Origin: Acidisoma sp. L85 | Lineage (GTDB): Bacteria > Pseudomonadota > Alphaproteobacteria > Acetobacterales > Acetobacteraceae | Direction: 5' to 3' | DNA: 64,000 bases | Assembly (NCBI RefSeq): GCF_009765865.1 | Contig: NZ_LMUQ01000073.1 | Coordinates: 9,608-73,607 of the forward strand | Translations under genes and position numbers: made by a program | In this document: positions 1 through 8,925 of the stretch, piece by piece | How the letters are laid out: the number at the start of each line of letters is the position of its first letter | How positions within the stretch are numbered: the stretch's first letter is position 1 | The notes under the pieces: model-generated | The model's database searches: none | Seen by the model: only the letters and a program-made list of their open reading frames with translations | What the model was told of the DNA's origin: nothing

Positions 1-2
1 TA

Positions 3-581
3 CAGCTTCAGGGGCAGCCAGTGCGAATCACCTCGCCGGCACAAGCGATCGCGCAAGGCGTTTTTCTTGTCCCCGAAGACCGCAAGCGCGAGGGCCTGAT
101 CCTCGATATGCCACTGGTCGAGAATATCACGCTGGCCAGCTTGCGCCGCTACGCACGGCTGCTGCTGATTGACCGGGCGGCCGAAGGGAAGGTGGCACGC
201 ACTCAACAGGTGCGGCTGTCGATCAAGACACCCTCCGTCGCCGTGAATGCCGCGACGCTCTCCGGCGGCAACCAGCAGAAGGTTGTGCTGGCGAAATTCC
301 TGTCGATGGCACCGCGCCTGATGATTTTCGACGAGCCGACACGCGGCATCGATGTCGGGGCTAAAGGCGAGATCTACATGCTGATGCGTGGGCTTGCGGA
401 TGAAGGAGTGGCGATTCTGATGATTTCGAGCGACATGGAAGAGGTGATCGGTGTTTCCGACCGCATCGCCGTCATGCATGATGGCGAGATCAGCGGCACT
501 TTGGATCGCCCCGATTTCAGTGAGCTGAATGTCCTAAGGCTGGCGATTGGTCAGCCTGCCGCGCGCGACGAGGCCGCCTGA
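3..581 (+). CDS. Sugar ABC transporter ATP-binding protein, C-terminal part (RbsA type)
   Basis: The reading frame is open from the left edge, so this is the end of a longer gene whose start lies outside the window. The visible 190 or so residues are the second ATPase domain of an RbsA/MglA-type protein: the ARxA-family phrase LVPEDRKREGL, the signature LSGGNQQKV, Walker B LMIFDEPTRGIDVG and the switch region ISSDMEEVIGVSDRI. It would power import of a monosaccharide together with the permease that follows; the TGA overlaps the permease ATG by one base, indicating translational coupling. The substrate-binding protein is probably upstream of the window. The substrate cannot be read from the sequence. 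Confidence 0.93.
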   Translation, partial: QLQGQPVRITSPAQAIAQGVFLVPEDRKREGLILDMPLVENITLASLRRYARLLLIDRAAEGKVARTQQVRLSIKTPSVAVNAATLSGGNQQKVVLAKFLSMAPRLMIFDEPTRGIDVGAKGEIYMLMRGLADEGVAILMISSDMEEVIGVSDRIAVMHDGEISGTLDRPDFSELNVLRLAIGQPAARDEAA

Positions 582-1579
582 TGCTTAAGAAGGAACTTGG
601 CCTTCTGATCCTGCTCGTGGTGGTGAGCGCGATCACGACCGCGCTGAACCCGCGCTTCCTGTCCGGCGTCAATTTGCTCGACATGGCGAATCTGATCGGC
701 CTTTTCGGGATCTTTTCGATCGGCGAAGGCCTAGTGATCATCACGGGTGGCATCGACCTGTCAGTGGGCTCGATGTTTTCGCTCCTCGGCGTCGTGTTCA
801 TCGACTTGCTGGTCAATCGCGGAGTGCCCTGGCCGTTTGCGTTGATCGTGATCATCGTGGGCGGGCTGTTCCTGGGCGGGGTGCAGGGTTTTCTCGTGAC
901 CCGCATGAAGCTCCAGCCCTTCGTGGTTACATTGTGTGGGCTGCTGATCTATCGCGGCGCCGCGCGTTACTACACGACCGATGCGACTATGGGCTTCGGC
1001 TATTCGGACGATTTCGACTGGCTGGCTTGGCTGGCGTCGGGGCGTAGCTGGGGCGTTCCGCATGCCTTCATCTTGCTCGTGATTGTGGCGGTCGTGATGT
1101 GGGTCGTGCTGCATCGCTCGGTGCTGGGCCGCTACTTGTACGCCGTAGGACGCAATGAGGAGGCCGCTCGATTCTCCGGCGTCAAATCGCGAGCGGTGAT
1201 TGCGAGCGCCTATATCATCAGTGGTGGTCTCGCAGGGATCTCGACGATCCTCTTAGTCTTCTACACCAACTCCGTTTCGCCGAGCTCCTTCGGCAATTTC
1301 TACGAGTTGTACGCGATCGCTGCTGCCGTTCTTGGCGGATGCAGTCTGCGCGGCGGGGAGGGGTCCATTCTTGGAATCGTATTAGGCACGGTCCTGCTGC
1401 AGGTGCTGCAGAATCTGGTGAATATTCTAGGCATCCCAAGCTCGCTCAATTTCGCCGTCATGGGAACGGTGATCCTCTTGGGCGTATTGGCCGACCAACA
1501 GTTTGCGGCACGCCGCAAGGCAGGGGGCAAACGTGCGCCGGCCCTGGTGGCAATGGAGAAACAGAGCCGACCCGCTTAG
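581..1579 (+). CDS. Sugar ABC transporter permease (RbsC family)
   Basis: This 332-residue polytopic inner-membrane protein carries the RbsC/BPD_transp_2 hallmarks: ITGGIDLSVGS near residue 56, a central AVGRNEEAARFSGV loop and a glycine-rich AAAVLGGCSLRGGEGS segment near residue 248. Length and about ten hydrophobic segments fit the family. It is coupled to the preceding ATPase gene by a TGATG overlap and is the last gene of that operon, because the next gene is convergent and overlaps its last four bases. Role: membrane channel of a ribose/xylose-type importer; exact sugar unknown. Confidence 0.93.
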   Translation: MLKKELGLLILLVVVSAITTALNPRFLSGVNLLDMANLIGLFGIFSIGEGLVIITGGIDLSVGSMFSLLGVVFIDLLVNRGVPWPFALIVIIVGGLFLGGVQGFLVTRMKLQPFVVTLCGLLIYRGAARYYTTDATMGFGYSDDFDWLAWLASGRSWGVPHAFILLVIVAVVMWVVLHRSVLGRYLYAVGRNEEAARFSGVKSRAVIASAYIISGGLAGISTILLVFYTNSVSPSSFGNFYELYAIAAAVLGGCSLRGGEGSILGIVLGTVLLQVLQNLVNILGIPSSLNFAVMGTVILLGVLADQQFAARRKAGGKRAPALVAMEKQSRPA

Positions 1580-2259
1580 CGCCGGTGGTCAGAGATCTGG
1601 CAGACGACGCCAAGGTAGGCTTGGCTCGTTACGTTGTCGCCAGAGACCTCCACTGACTTGGCCTCGCTGTGGCACGACTGGAGCGTGAGGCCCCCGAACT
1701 CGGCCGATCTGTTCAAATTGTAATAGCCATTCGCTGTGAGTCTCGCGAACCAGACGATGCCATGGTCTCGGTCGATCTGCGTTCCCGATACTTTGGCGAC
1801 GGCTTCGCCAAGTTGGTACAGCGCGTCAGGATCGCGCTGTGTTGACGATATGGAGGGCGGTTCGCTGACAGTGGTGCCTGGCTCTGCGGCGTCCTTCGCT
1901 AGCTTCGCCCTGAGGTCAGTTATCGCGGAATGCGCGGCAGCGAGTTCCGCACCAAGGGCGTTGGTCTCGTGGAGGCGGCGCTGATTCAAAGCTTCGGCGG
2001 CCAAGTGGTCCTCATAGATGATACCGATGACGGACCATTGAATAATGATGGCCCAAAAGAGCAACAGTGAGCCGAATGCCCAGCCAAAGATCTCGAGCCA
2101 GTTGGCGGTCATCGCTCTAAAGCTGGTTCCACGTCGAAGAACCAGAGGCACGACAAGGACGATCGCCAGGCTCATGAGGCCAGCAAGGCCGACAACCCAT
2201 GGAGAGCCGAAAGGCAGGCGACAGGCGGCGACCAGGAGATGCCATGCGGCAGTGAGCAT
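1576..2259 (-). CDS. Small membrane protein of unknown function with coiled-coil segment
   Basis: I do not recognise a named family. From the ATG at 2259 (227 residues) there are two or three hydrophobic segments in the first 100 residues, then an alanine/leucine-rich stretch likely to form a coiled coil (about residues 105-140), and a soluble C-terminal half with a YQLGEAVAKV segment. The frame is open up to an ATG at 2349, but the added 30 residues are not hydrophobic and have no ribosome site, so the later start is preferred. The gene is convergent with the sugar permease and overlaps it by four bases. It has no obvious functional partner nearby. Confidence 0.6.
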   Translation of the reverse strand: MLTAAWHLLVAACRLPFGSPWVVGLAGLMSLAIVLVVPLVLRRGTSFRAMTANWLEIFGWAFGSLLLFWAIIIQWSVIGIIYEDHLAAEALNQRRLHETNALGAELAAAHSAITDLRAKLAKDAAEPGTTVSEPPSISSTQRDPDALYQLGEAVAKVSGTQIDRDHGIVWFARLTANGYYNLNRSAEFGGLTLQSCHSEAKSVEVSGDNVTSQAYLGVVCQISDHRR

Positions 2260-2477
2260 CAGAGAGCCTGTGTGATGGACGAGGTTCGCCCAGTGCGAAA
2301 AAATCTTACGGCACCCGATCCGGGGAATAGCATCCGGACGGCGTTCCATTGCAACGATGGTCTAGCACCTGTGGCTCGTTTCCGGGCACTAGCCGCAGCT
2401 CCGGGAATTGCCAAAATCCACCCAACGTGGCCGCATGACAGCACGGGAGTCGCAAAACCGAGGAAGCGGGAAACGCC

Positions 2478-3878
2478 ATGCAGGACGTGACGATGGATCG
2501 AGACGCTGCCACGGCGATCCTTGCGAGGCTGGACCGCTTGCCCGCGACGCGATCCATTTGGAAGCTTGTAACGCTTCTGTCTCTGGGGGGCCTGTTCGAG
2601 TTCTATGACTTGTTCATGACCGGCTACGTGATCCCAGGCCTGGTCAAGGCGGGTCTACTGACCAAGGCGAGCGTCGCGATTTTCACCGGACCCGCGCTGT
2701 TTGTGGCAGCGACCTTCGTCGGCCTGTTCATCGGCACCTTCGTCTTTGGATTCGTGGCCGACAAATATGGCCGCCGCACGATCTTCACCTTTTCGCTGCT
2801 GTTCTACTGCGCCGCGACGCTGATCATGGCCTTCCAAAACAGTGGCTTCGGGGTCTGCCTGTGGCGACTGATCGCGGGTATCGGGATCGGCGTCGAATTG
2901 GTGACGATCGACACGTATATCGCCGAGCTGGTGCCCAAACAGGTCCGGGGGCGGGCCTTTGCTTACAACCAGACTGTCCAGTTTCTCGCGGTGCCGATCG
3001 TGGCGTTCCTCGCCTATATGCTGGTGCCTATCGCGCCGTTTGGCATCGATGGTTGGCGCTGGGTGGTCGTGATCGGCTCAGCCAGCGCAGTGGCCGTCTG
3101 GTTTTTGCGCCGAGGGCTGCCGGAGAGCCCGCGCTGGCTGATCCAGCAAGGCCGCCTGGAGGAAGCAGGCGCCATCACGGCGGCGATCGAAGCCAGAGTG
3201 GTCGCCGATCTAGGGGGCGGGTCGTTGCCGGCGCCGGCAACGCATGCCCTGGAACGCGCGGAAGCTCAGGGCAGTTTCACCGAAATCTGGAAGCCGCCCT
3301 ATCGCCAGCGCACGATCATGCTGATGGTGTTCCAGTTCTTCCAAACCTTTGGCTTCTACGGCTTCGCGGCCTGGGTGCCGACATTGATCGCGCAGCAGGT
3401 CGGCATCCATCTGAGCGCGAGCCTGCTCTATTCCTTCATTATCGCCATCGCCAGCCCCTTCGGCCCCATGCTGGCAATGACCTTCGCGGACAAATTCGAG
3501 CGCAAATGGCAAATCGTGGCCGCGGCCTGCGGCGTCGGCGTGTGCGGGGTGCTGTTCTCGCTCCAGACCACCATCGCATTGCTTATCGTCTTCGGGGTGT
3601 TGATCACCTTGTCCAACAACGTTCTGTCCAACACCTTTCATGGCTACCAGACCGAGTTGTTCCCCACGCGGGTGCGGGCCCGGGCGGTGGGCTTTACCTA
3701 TTCGTTCAGTCGCATCAGCACAGTCTTTGCGAGCTTCATCATCGGCTTCTTCCTGCACGCCGCCGGGACCAAGGGCGTGTTCGGGCTGATTGCCTTTGCG
3801 ATGCTGATGGTGGTGTTGTCCATCAGCATCTTCGGCCCGCGTACTAAAGACATGGAGTTGGAGCAGATCTCCCACTGA
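2478..3878 (+). CDS. MFS transporter, sugar/aromatic acid symporter type
   Basis: This 466-residue protein has twelve predicted membrane segments. The early GGLFEFYDLFMTGYV segment, the loop 2-3 motif DKYGRR with flanking FGFVA, and the RGLPESPRWLIQQGR segment in the central loop are typical of the sugar porter/metabolite:H+ symporter branch. It is likely a proton-driven uptake carrier for a small organic acid or sugar. The ATG at 2478 follows GGGAAAC; a second in-frame ATG at 2493 is equally possible. It stands alone, with a convergent F420-type oxidoreductase downstream. Substrate unknown. Confidence 0.85.
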   Translation: MQDVTMDRDAATAILARLDRLPATRSIWKLVTLLSLGGLFEFYDLFMTGYVIPGLVKAGLLTKASVAIFTGPALFVAATFVGLFIGTFVFGFVADKYGRRTIFTFSLLFYCAATLIMAFQNSGFGVCLWRLIAGIGIGVELVTIDTYIAELVPKQVRGRAFAYNQTVQFLAVPIVAFLAYMLVPIAPFGIDGWRWVVVIGSASAVAVWFLRRGLPESPRWLIQQGRLEEAGAITAAIEARVVADLGGGSLPAPATHALERAEAQGSFTEIWKPPYRQRTIMLMVFQFFQTFGFYGFAAWVPTLIAQQVGIHLSASLLYSFIIAIASPFGPMLAMTFADKFERKWQIVAAACGVGVCGVLFSLQTTIALLIVFGVLITLSNNVLSNTFHGYQTELFPTRVRARAVGFTYSFSRISTVFASFIIGFFLHAAGTKGVFGLIAFAMLMVVLSISIFGPRTKDMELEQISH

Positions 3879-3899
3879 CGAGCATTGGAGGGGCGACGG

Positions 3900-4787
3900 T
3901 CAGACCCCGGAAAGCGCCTTCAAGGTCCGGTCGCGCGCCGCCGTGTCCCCGGCCGTGTGGACCGGCTGGACGCAGACATGGGTGGCCCCGGCCTCGAAAT
4001 GCGCGTGCAACCCGCGGGTGATGGTTGGCGCATCGCCCCACAGGACCATCGAATCGATGAAACGGTCCGTGCCACCGTCGGCGAGGTCGGCTTCCGTGAA
4101 CCCCATCCGCAGCCAGTTGTTGCGATAGTTGGTCAGAGTCAGGTAGGGCTTCAGCTCCTGCCGGCCGAGCTTTCGGGCTGTCGCCGCGTCGGTCTCGAGG
4201 CAGACCTTTTGCTCCACGGCCAGCCACTTGTCCGGCCCGAGCACCGCTTTCGCCGCTCGGGTATGCTCGGGCGTCACGTTGTAAGGAACGGCGCCCAGCG
4301 TCCGCTCTCCGGCGAGCTTGAGCATCAGCGGACCCAGCGCCGCCAGTACCACCGGCCAATCCTCGCTGCCCGGCTGATCCTGGTAGAGGCCATCCAGATA
4401 GCGCCGCATGGTGGGCACCGGCTTATCATAGGCATGGCCGCGCAACGCTTCCACCAAGGGCACGTGGCTCACGCCAAGGCCGAGAATGAACCGGTCACCA
4501 TAAAGCTTTGACAAGGTGAGAAGGCCGCGCCGAGCCGCGAAGGCGTCGCGCGCATAGATATTGGCAATGGAGCTCCCTATCATCAATCGCTTGGTATTCG
4601 CGAGCATGAAGCTCGCAACCGACAGCGATTCGTAACCGAACGCCTCAGGATACCAGAAGGTCGCATAACCGAGTTCTTCGACCGTTTCGATCAGGTTCGT
4701 GATCTCCTGGCCGTCCAGACGATCAATCGGATACCAAACGCCGAGCCGGCCCATCTGCCTCAAGATTCCACCCTCCAATTGCGTCAC
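3900..4787 (-). CDS. LLM-class F420-dependent oxidoreductase (TIGR03620-like)
   Basis: Luciferase-like monooxygenase fold: GRLGVWYPIDRLDG at the start, the LGYATFWYPEAFGYE segment, IGSSIANIYARDAF and the GDRFILGLGVSHVPLVE strand. These match the subfamily usually annotated as F420-dependent. About 295 residues from a GTG at 4787. A TTG at 4763 lies 7-8 bases after GGAGGG and an ATG at 4754 also fits, so the true start may be 8 or 11 codons later. It probably uses reduced F420 as hydride donor on an unknown substrate. The divergent neighbour is FO synthase, and the two share a 113-base control region with a direct repeat, so co-regulation with F420 synthesis is likely. Confidence 0.85.
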   Translation of the reverse strand: MTQLEGGILRQMGRLGVWYPIDRLDGQEITNLIETVEELGYATFWYPEAFGYESLSVASFMLANTKRLMIGSSIANIYARDAFAARRGLLTLSKLYGDRFILGLGVSHVPLVEALRGHAYDKPVPTMRRYLDGLYQDQPGSEDWPVVLAALGPLMLKLAGERTLGAVPYNVTPEHTRAAKAVLGPDKWLAVEQKVCLETDAATARKLGRQELKPYLTLTNYRNNWLRMGFTEADLADGGTDRFIDSMVLWGDAPTITRGLHAHFEAGATHVCVQPVHTAGDTAARDRTLKALSGV

Positions 4788-4813
4788 GGTCCGCTATGCT
4801 TCCGCGCAATTTG

Positions 4814-4843
4814 CATCATGCGGGAGGATACCACATCATGCGG
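4814..4843. promoter_or_regulatory. Paired direct repeat CATCATGCGG in the divergent F420 promoter region
   Basis: CATCATGCGG occurs at 4814-4823 and again at 4834-4843, exactly 20 bases apart start to start, close to two helical turns. The pair lies between the LLM oxidoreductase start and the FO synthase start, where promoters for both must lie. A regulator binding both copies on one DNA face is inferred; no protein is identified. Confidence 0.4.
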
Positions 4844-4900
4844 CCGGCCGCATCCGAGGCGACGCAGGAGCATGCCAGGCAGTGTCGAAGGTGACAGGCG

Positions 4901-7270
4901 ATGACCGTAACGAATGATTCGGCGCTGACACAGTGGTTGCTTGATGCGCCGCTGATGGAGCTGATGCCGCGAGCGGAGCGTTCCCGTGACGAGGGCCATG
5001 GCCGACTGATGTCGTATTCGCGGAAAGTGTTCATTCCGCTCACACATTTATGCCGCGATGTCTGCCACTACTGCACTTTTGCCCAACGGCCGCGTGCTGG
5101 GAAGGCGGCGTATCTCTCGCCCGATGATGTGCTTTCGATAGCACGGGCCGGGGCTGCCGCCGGTTGCACGGAAGCGCTGTTCACGCTCGGGGACAAGCCT
5201 GAGCTGCGTTATCACGCCGCAAGGGACGCGCTCGCCGCGCTTGGGCATGAAACGACAATTGGCTACCTGGAGGCGATGTGCGCGCTGGTTCTGCGGGAAA
5301 CCGGGCTGCTGCCGCACGCCAATCCGGGGCTGATGAGCCGGGAGGAAATAGCCGGGCTGCGCACGGTTACAGCGAGTCAGGGCATCATGCTGGAGTCCCT
5401 GAGCGAGCGGCTATGCGAGCCGGGCGGGGTTCACTATGGTTCGCCTGACAAACGGCCGCAATTGCGGCTCGACACGCTGCGGCTGGCGGGAGAGTTGCAG
5501 GTCCCGTTCACGACCGGAATCCTGATCGGTATCGGAGAGACGAGGCGGGAGCGGCTGGACGCGCTATGCGCCATCCGCGAGATCCATGCGGAGTACGGTC
5601 ACGTCCAGGAAGTTATCGTCCAGAATTTCCGTGCGAAACCTGGCACCAAACGCGCCAACGCCGCTGAGCCGGATTTGGATGACCTACTTTGGACCGTCGC
5701 TGCTGCTCGGCTAATTCTCGGTTCGGAGATGAATATCCAGGCGCCTCCCAATCTCTCGCCGGGCGTGTTTCCGCGGCTGATCGCGGCGGGGATCAATGAT
5801 TGGGGTGGCGTTTCCCCGGTGACTCCGGATCACGTCAATCCGGAGGCGCCATGGCCTGCTATCGTCGAACTCGCTCGACAAACCGCTGACGCCGGCAAGC
5901 TGCTGGTCAATCGGCTGCCCGTTTACCCGTCCTATGCGCGATCATCCGAGATCTGGCTGGCGCCTGAGGTTGCGAGCCGGGTGCTCCGTATGAGCGACGC
6001 CGAGGGCCTCGCGCGCGATGATGATTGGGCGCCCGGCAGCCTGGTGTCGCCGCGGATGCCCGCGATCCTCGCGCGTTCCGTCGATCCGGCTGTGGATAGG
6101 ATCATCGCCAAGGCCGTGGGTGGCGACCGCCTCGAAGAGCCTGAGATCGTGCGGCTTTTCGCAACACGCGATGCCGATTTTGAGCGCGTCACGTTTGCGG
6201 CGGATGAATTGCGCCAAGCGGTGAGTGGCGACACCATCCGGTACGTTGTCAACCGCAACATCAACTACACCAACATCTGCTACTATCGTTGCCAGTTCTG
6301 CGCATTTTCGAAAGGCAAAAAGCATGAGGCGCTGCGGGGCGCGCCCTATGATCTTGCGCTTGAGGAGATCGTGCGCCGCGCTGTGGAAGCGTGGGACCGG
6401 GGCGCCACAGAACTTTGCCTGCAGGGTGGTATCCACCCCGAGTACACGGGCGAGACCTATCTCGGCATATGCCGGGCCATAAAGACAGCCGTTCCCGGTA
6501 TGCATATTCACGCATTTTCGCCGCTTGAGGTCACTCAGGGCGCGGCTACGCTCGGACTATCCGTCCGCTCGTTTCTTGCGGCGCTGAAGACAGCTGGTTT
6601 GGGAACCTTGCCGGGCACGGCAGCGGAAATCCTGGATGACGAAGTGCGTGCGAAGATCTGCCCGGACAAGCTGACGACGGCCGAGTGGCTCGATGTGGCC
6701 CGCGCGGCGCATGGTCTCGGGCTGCGAACGACGTCAACGATCATGTATGGGCATCTGGAGCAATCCTCTTCCTGGGCCAAGCACCTTCTCGCGCTGCGTG
6801 ATTTGCAGAAGGAGACCGGCGGCTTCACCGAATTCGTTCCTTTGCCGTTCGTGCATATGGAAGCGCCGATGTATCTGCGTGGCCGCGCTCGGCGCGGGCC
6901 GACGTTTCGCGAAGCGGTATTGATGCACGCAGTGGCGCGCCTGACCTTGCACCCGGGGATCACGAATATTCAAACATCCTGGGTCAAGATGGGGCCTCAA
7001 GGGGCGGCGGCCTGTCTGAAGGCGGGGGCCAATGACCTCGGCGGCACGCTGATGAACGAGAGCATTTCCCGCGCGGCTGGTACCGAGCACGGTCAGGAAT
7101 TTCCACCCGAGGCGATGGAGCAATTGATCCGCTCTCTCGGGCGCCAGCCTGAACAGCGCAGCACTTCGTATGGTCCGGTTATGACGGAACGTCGCCAAGC
7201 ATCGATGCGTGCGGCCGTGCTGGCTCCAGTTATATTGACGCCGCCGCGGAAGCTTGCGGTGGTGGGATAG
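4901..7270 (+). CDS. fbiC: FO synthase, fused CofG-CofH radical SAM enzyme
   Basis: This makes 7,8-didemethyl-8-hydroxy-5-deazariboflavin (FO), the chromophore of coenzyme F420, from tyrosine and 5-amino-6-ribitylaminouracil. It has 789 residues and two radical SAM halves. The N-terminal CofG half has its cluster cysteines at 51, 55 and 58 (CRDVCHYC); the CofH half has them at 460, 464 and 467 (CYYRCQFC). Fusion is the arrangement of actinobacteria, whereas archaea keep two genes. Start ATG 4901 follows GAAGGTGACAGGCG. The stop is only three bases from the stop of the convergent cofC, so one locus holds the whole pathway. Identification is firm. Confidence 0.97.
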   Translation: MTVTNDSALTQWLLDAPLMELMPRAERSRDEGHGRLMSYSRKVFIPLTHLCRDVCHYCTFAQRPRAGKAAYLSPDDVLSIARAGAAAGCTEALFTLGDKPELRYHAARDALAALGHETTIGYLEAMCALVLRETGLLPHANPGLMSREEIAGLRTVTASQGIMLESLSERLCEPGGVHYGSPDKRPQLRLDTLRLAGELQVPFTTGILIGIGETRRERLDALCAIREIHAEYGHVQEVIVQNFRAKPGTKRANAAEPDLDDLLWTVAAARLILGSEMNIQAPPNLSPGVFPRLIAAGINDWGGVSPVTPDHVNPEAPWPAIVELARQTADAGKLLVNRLPVYPSYARSSEIWLAPEVASRVLRMSDAEGLARDDDWAPGSLVSPRMPAILARSVDPAVDRIIAKAVGGDRLEEPEIVRLFATRDADFERVTFAADELRQAVSGDTIRYVVNRNINYTNICYYRCQFCAFSKGKKHEALRGAPYDLALEEIVRRAVEAWDRGATELCLQGGIHPEYTGETYLGICRAIKTAVPGMHIHAFSPLEVTQGAATLGLSVRSFLAALKTAGLGTLPGTAAEILDDEVRAKICPDKLTTAEWLDVARAAHGLGLRTTSTIMYGHLEQSSSWAKHLLALRDLQKETGGFTEFVPLPFVHMEAPMYLRGRARRGPTFREAVLMHAVARLTLHPGITNIQTSWVKMGPQGAAACLKAGANDLGGTLMNESISRAAGTEHGQEFPPEAMEQLIRSLGRQPEQRSTSYGPVMTERRQASMRAAVLAPVILTPPRKLAVVG

Positions 7271-7273
7271 CCC

Positions 7274-7957
7274 TTACCGGGCTGCCGTGGCCTCGGCCAG
7301 GAGTTCGCCCGCGATCCCGGATTGCTCCAGAAAGGCGAGTGTCCGGGTGGGTATGCGAGGCGACATTTGTAGGAACGCCAAGAGATCGGCGGGGTGGTCG
7401 ATATCCATGGCGATCCCCGGCTGATGAAGGATCGACGGCGCGATTCCGGCGCGTCGTGCGGCGTCCAGATGCGGGAAGAAGCTGTCCTCTCCAAAACGAA
7501 AGGGAACTGCATCCGGCGGTGAGCAGATGATCGCGTTGGATCCCAACTCGTCATGTGCCGGCACGATCGTAAAGGCAGGAGCGGATTTGTGAGCGGCCAA
7601 AGCGGCCGTCACCTCGGACGCCTGAATGCGTGGAATGTCGCCCGGCAGGGTGATCATGCCGTCGAGACGTTCCCGGGCTAGAAGCCGCGCTGCCGATGTG
7701 ACAGCGCCCGTATGCCCGTCGCGCGCCCCGTCAGTCACGACCCGCGCGCCGTAACGTTCGGCGAGCGATCTCGCAAGCGGATCGATGGTGACAACCACTA
7801 TCCCGGCGAGCTGGGGCACCGTGGCCAGAGTGTGAAGCACATCCTCGACCATGATCGCGGCGAGCGACTGACGCTGCTGGGGCGAGAGGCGAGGGGTCAG
7901 TCGCTGCTTGGCGCCTGAGAACTCCTTGATGGGCACGACTGCCCAAATCCCACTCAT
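7274..7957 (-). CDS. cofC: CofC, phospholactate/PEP guanylyltransferase of F420 synthesis
   Basis: CofC (FbiD) activates a three-carbon phosphate (2-phospholactate, phosphoenolpyruvate or 3-phosphoglycerate, depending on lineage) with GTP. 227 residues with a nucleotidyltransferase fold: VVPIKEFSGAKQRL at residues 7-20, the metal-binding LPGDIP strand near 104, LGSNAIICSPPD, and the closing GIAMDIDHPADL. The start overlaps the stop of cofD in an ATGA. It is the last gene of the fgd-cofE-cofD-cofC operon. Which three-carbon substrate is used cannot be settled from motifs alone. Confidence 0.93.
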   Translation of the reverse strand: MSGIWAVVPIKEFSGAKQRLTPRLSPQQRQSLAAIMVEDVLHTLATVPQLAGIVVVTIDPLARSLAERYGARVVTDGARDGHTGAVTSAARLLARERLDGMITLPGDIPRIQASEVTAALAAHKSAPAFTIVPAHDELGSNAIICSPPDAVPFRFGEDSFFPHLDAARRAGIAPSILHQPGIAMDIDHPADLLAFLQMSPRIPTRTLAFLEQSGIAGELLAEATAAR

Positions 7958-8925
7958 GATGAAGGTGCTCGGCGGCGTCTGGCGGGCGGGACCGCATCGG
8001 CCGCATCGAGAACCACGCGCGCCAAGACCTCGCGATCCGCGAGGCTAGTCATCAACGTCGGGGCGAGGGTGACGATTGGGGACAATCCTTCAGCTTCCCC
8101 GGCGTCTCCGACATCCATGACGTAGGCATCCAGGAGATCGCCATAGCGCGCGGCAACAGCCGCAGCGCTTGGCTGAAGTCCAAGCTCGGTCATCATCTTG
8201 GCTGTCGGCCCTTTGACCGCGCGGCCGCCAATGATCGGCGACACCGCGACGACAGGCGCAGGGCACGCCGAAAGCGCTTGGCGCACACCCGGCACCGCCA
8301 GGATAGGCTCGACGCTGATGAACGGGTTGGATGGGCAGATAATGACCGCGCGTAACCGTGCGCTGCTTAGGGCCTCGAGCAAGTCCGGATGCGCCAGGGC
8401 GCTCTCCGCCCCCGCGAACACAAGCTCTCGCACCGTCGGGCGGCATTGCAGGCGCACGAAATAGTCCTGGAAATCCAGCCAACCCTCATCCGTGTGCAGT
8501 CGGGTGCGAACCGGGTCGTCGGTCATGGGAAGAACGCGAGGATGGACCCCGAGGCGACGGCAGAACTCGCTTGTAATCTCCGCCAGCGTCTGGCCAAGGC
8601 GCAGTCTCCGCGTTCGTTCGACATGCACGGCCAGATCGCGATCCCCGAGCCGGAACCAGTCCTCTCCGCCGAGCGCGGTCAGAGTTTCCATGAACGACCA
8701 GCTCTCGTCCCGTCGACCCCAGCCGAGCTCCGTATTGTCCAAGCCGGCGAGCGTGTACATGAGCGTGTCGATATCGGGCGAGACATGCAGGCCCAGGTGT
8801 TCGAAGTCGTCGCCCGTATTGGCGACGACGAGCAGATTCTCGGCTGGAAGGATGCGGCTTAAACCCAAAGCAAGTTTCGCGCCGCCGATGCCGCCTGATA
8901 GCGCGACCACGAGATCCCGTGTCAC
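7954..8925 (-). CDS. cofD: CofD, 2-phospholactate (or PEP) transferase forming F420-0
   Basis: CofD (FbiA) moves the phospho-acid unit from the guanylylated donor made by CofC onto FO, giving F420-0 or its dehydro form. 323 residues. The N-terminal LSGGIGGAKLALGLSRIL loop and NTGDDFEHLGLHVSPDIDTLMYTL segment are diagnostic, as is SPIIGGRAVKGPTAKMM near residue 215. It overlaps cofE upstream and cofC downstream by four bases each, so all three are likely made in fixed proportion. Confidence 0.96.
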   Translation of the reverse strand: MTRDLVVALSGGIGGAKLALGLSRILPAENLLVVANTGDDFEHLGLHVSPDIDTLMYTLAGLDNTELGWGRRDESWSFMETLTALGGEDWFRLGDRDLAVHVERTRRLRLGQTLAEITSEFCRRLGVHPRVLPMTDDPVRTRLHTDEGWLDFQDYFVRLQCRPTVRELVFAGAESALAHPDLLEALSSARLRAVIICPSNPFISVEPILAVPGVRQALSACPAPVVAVSPIIGGRAVKGPTAKMMTELGLQPSAAAVAARYGDLLDAYVMDVGDAGEAEGLSPIVTLAPTLMTSLADREVLARVVLDAADAVPPARRRRAPSS

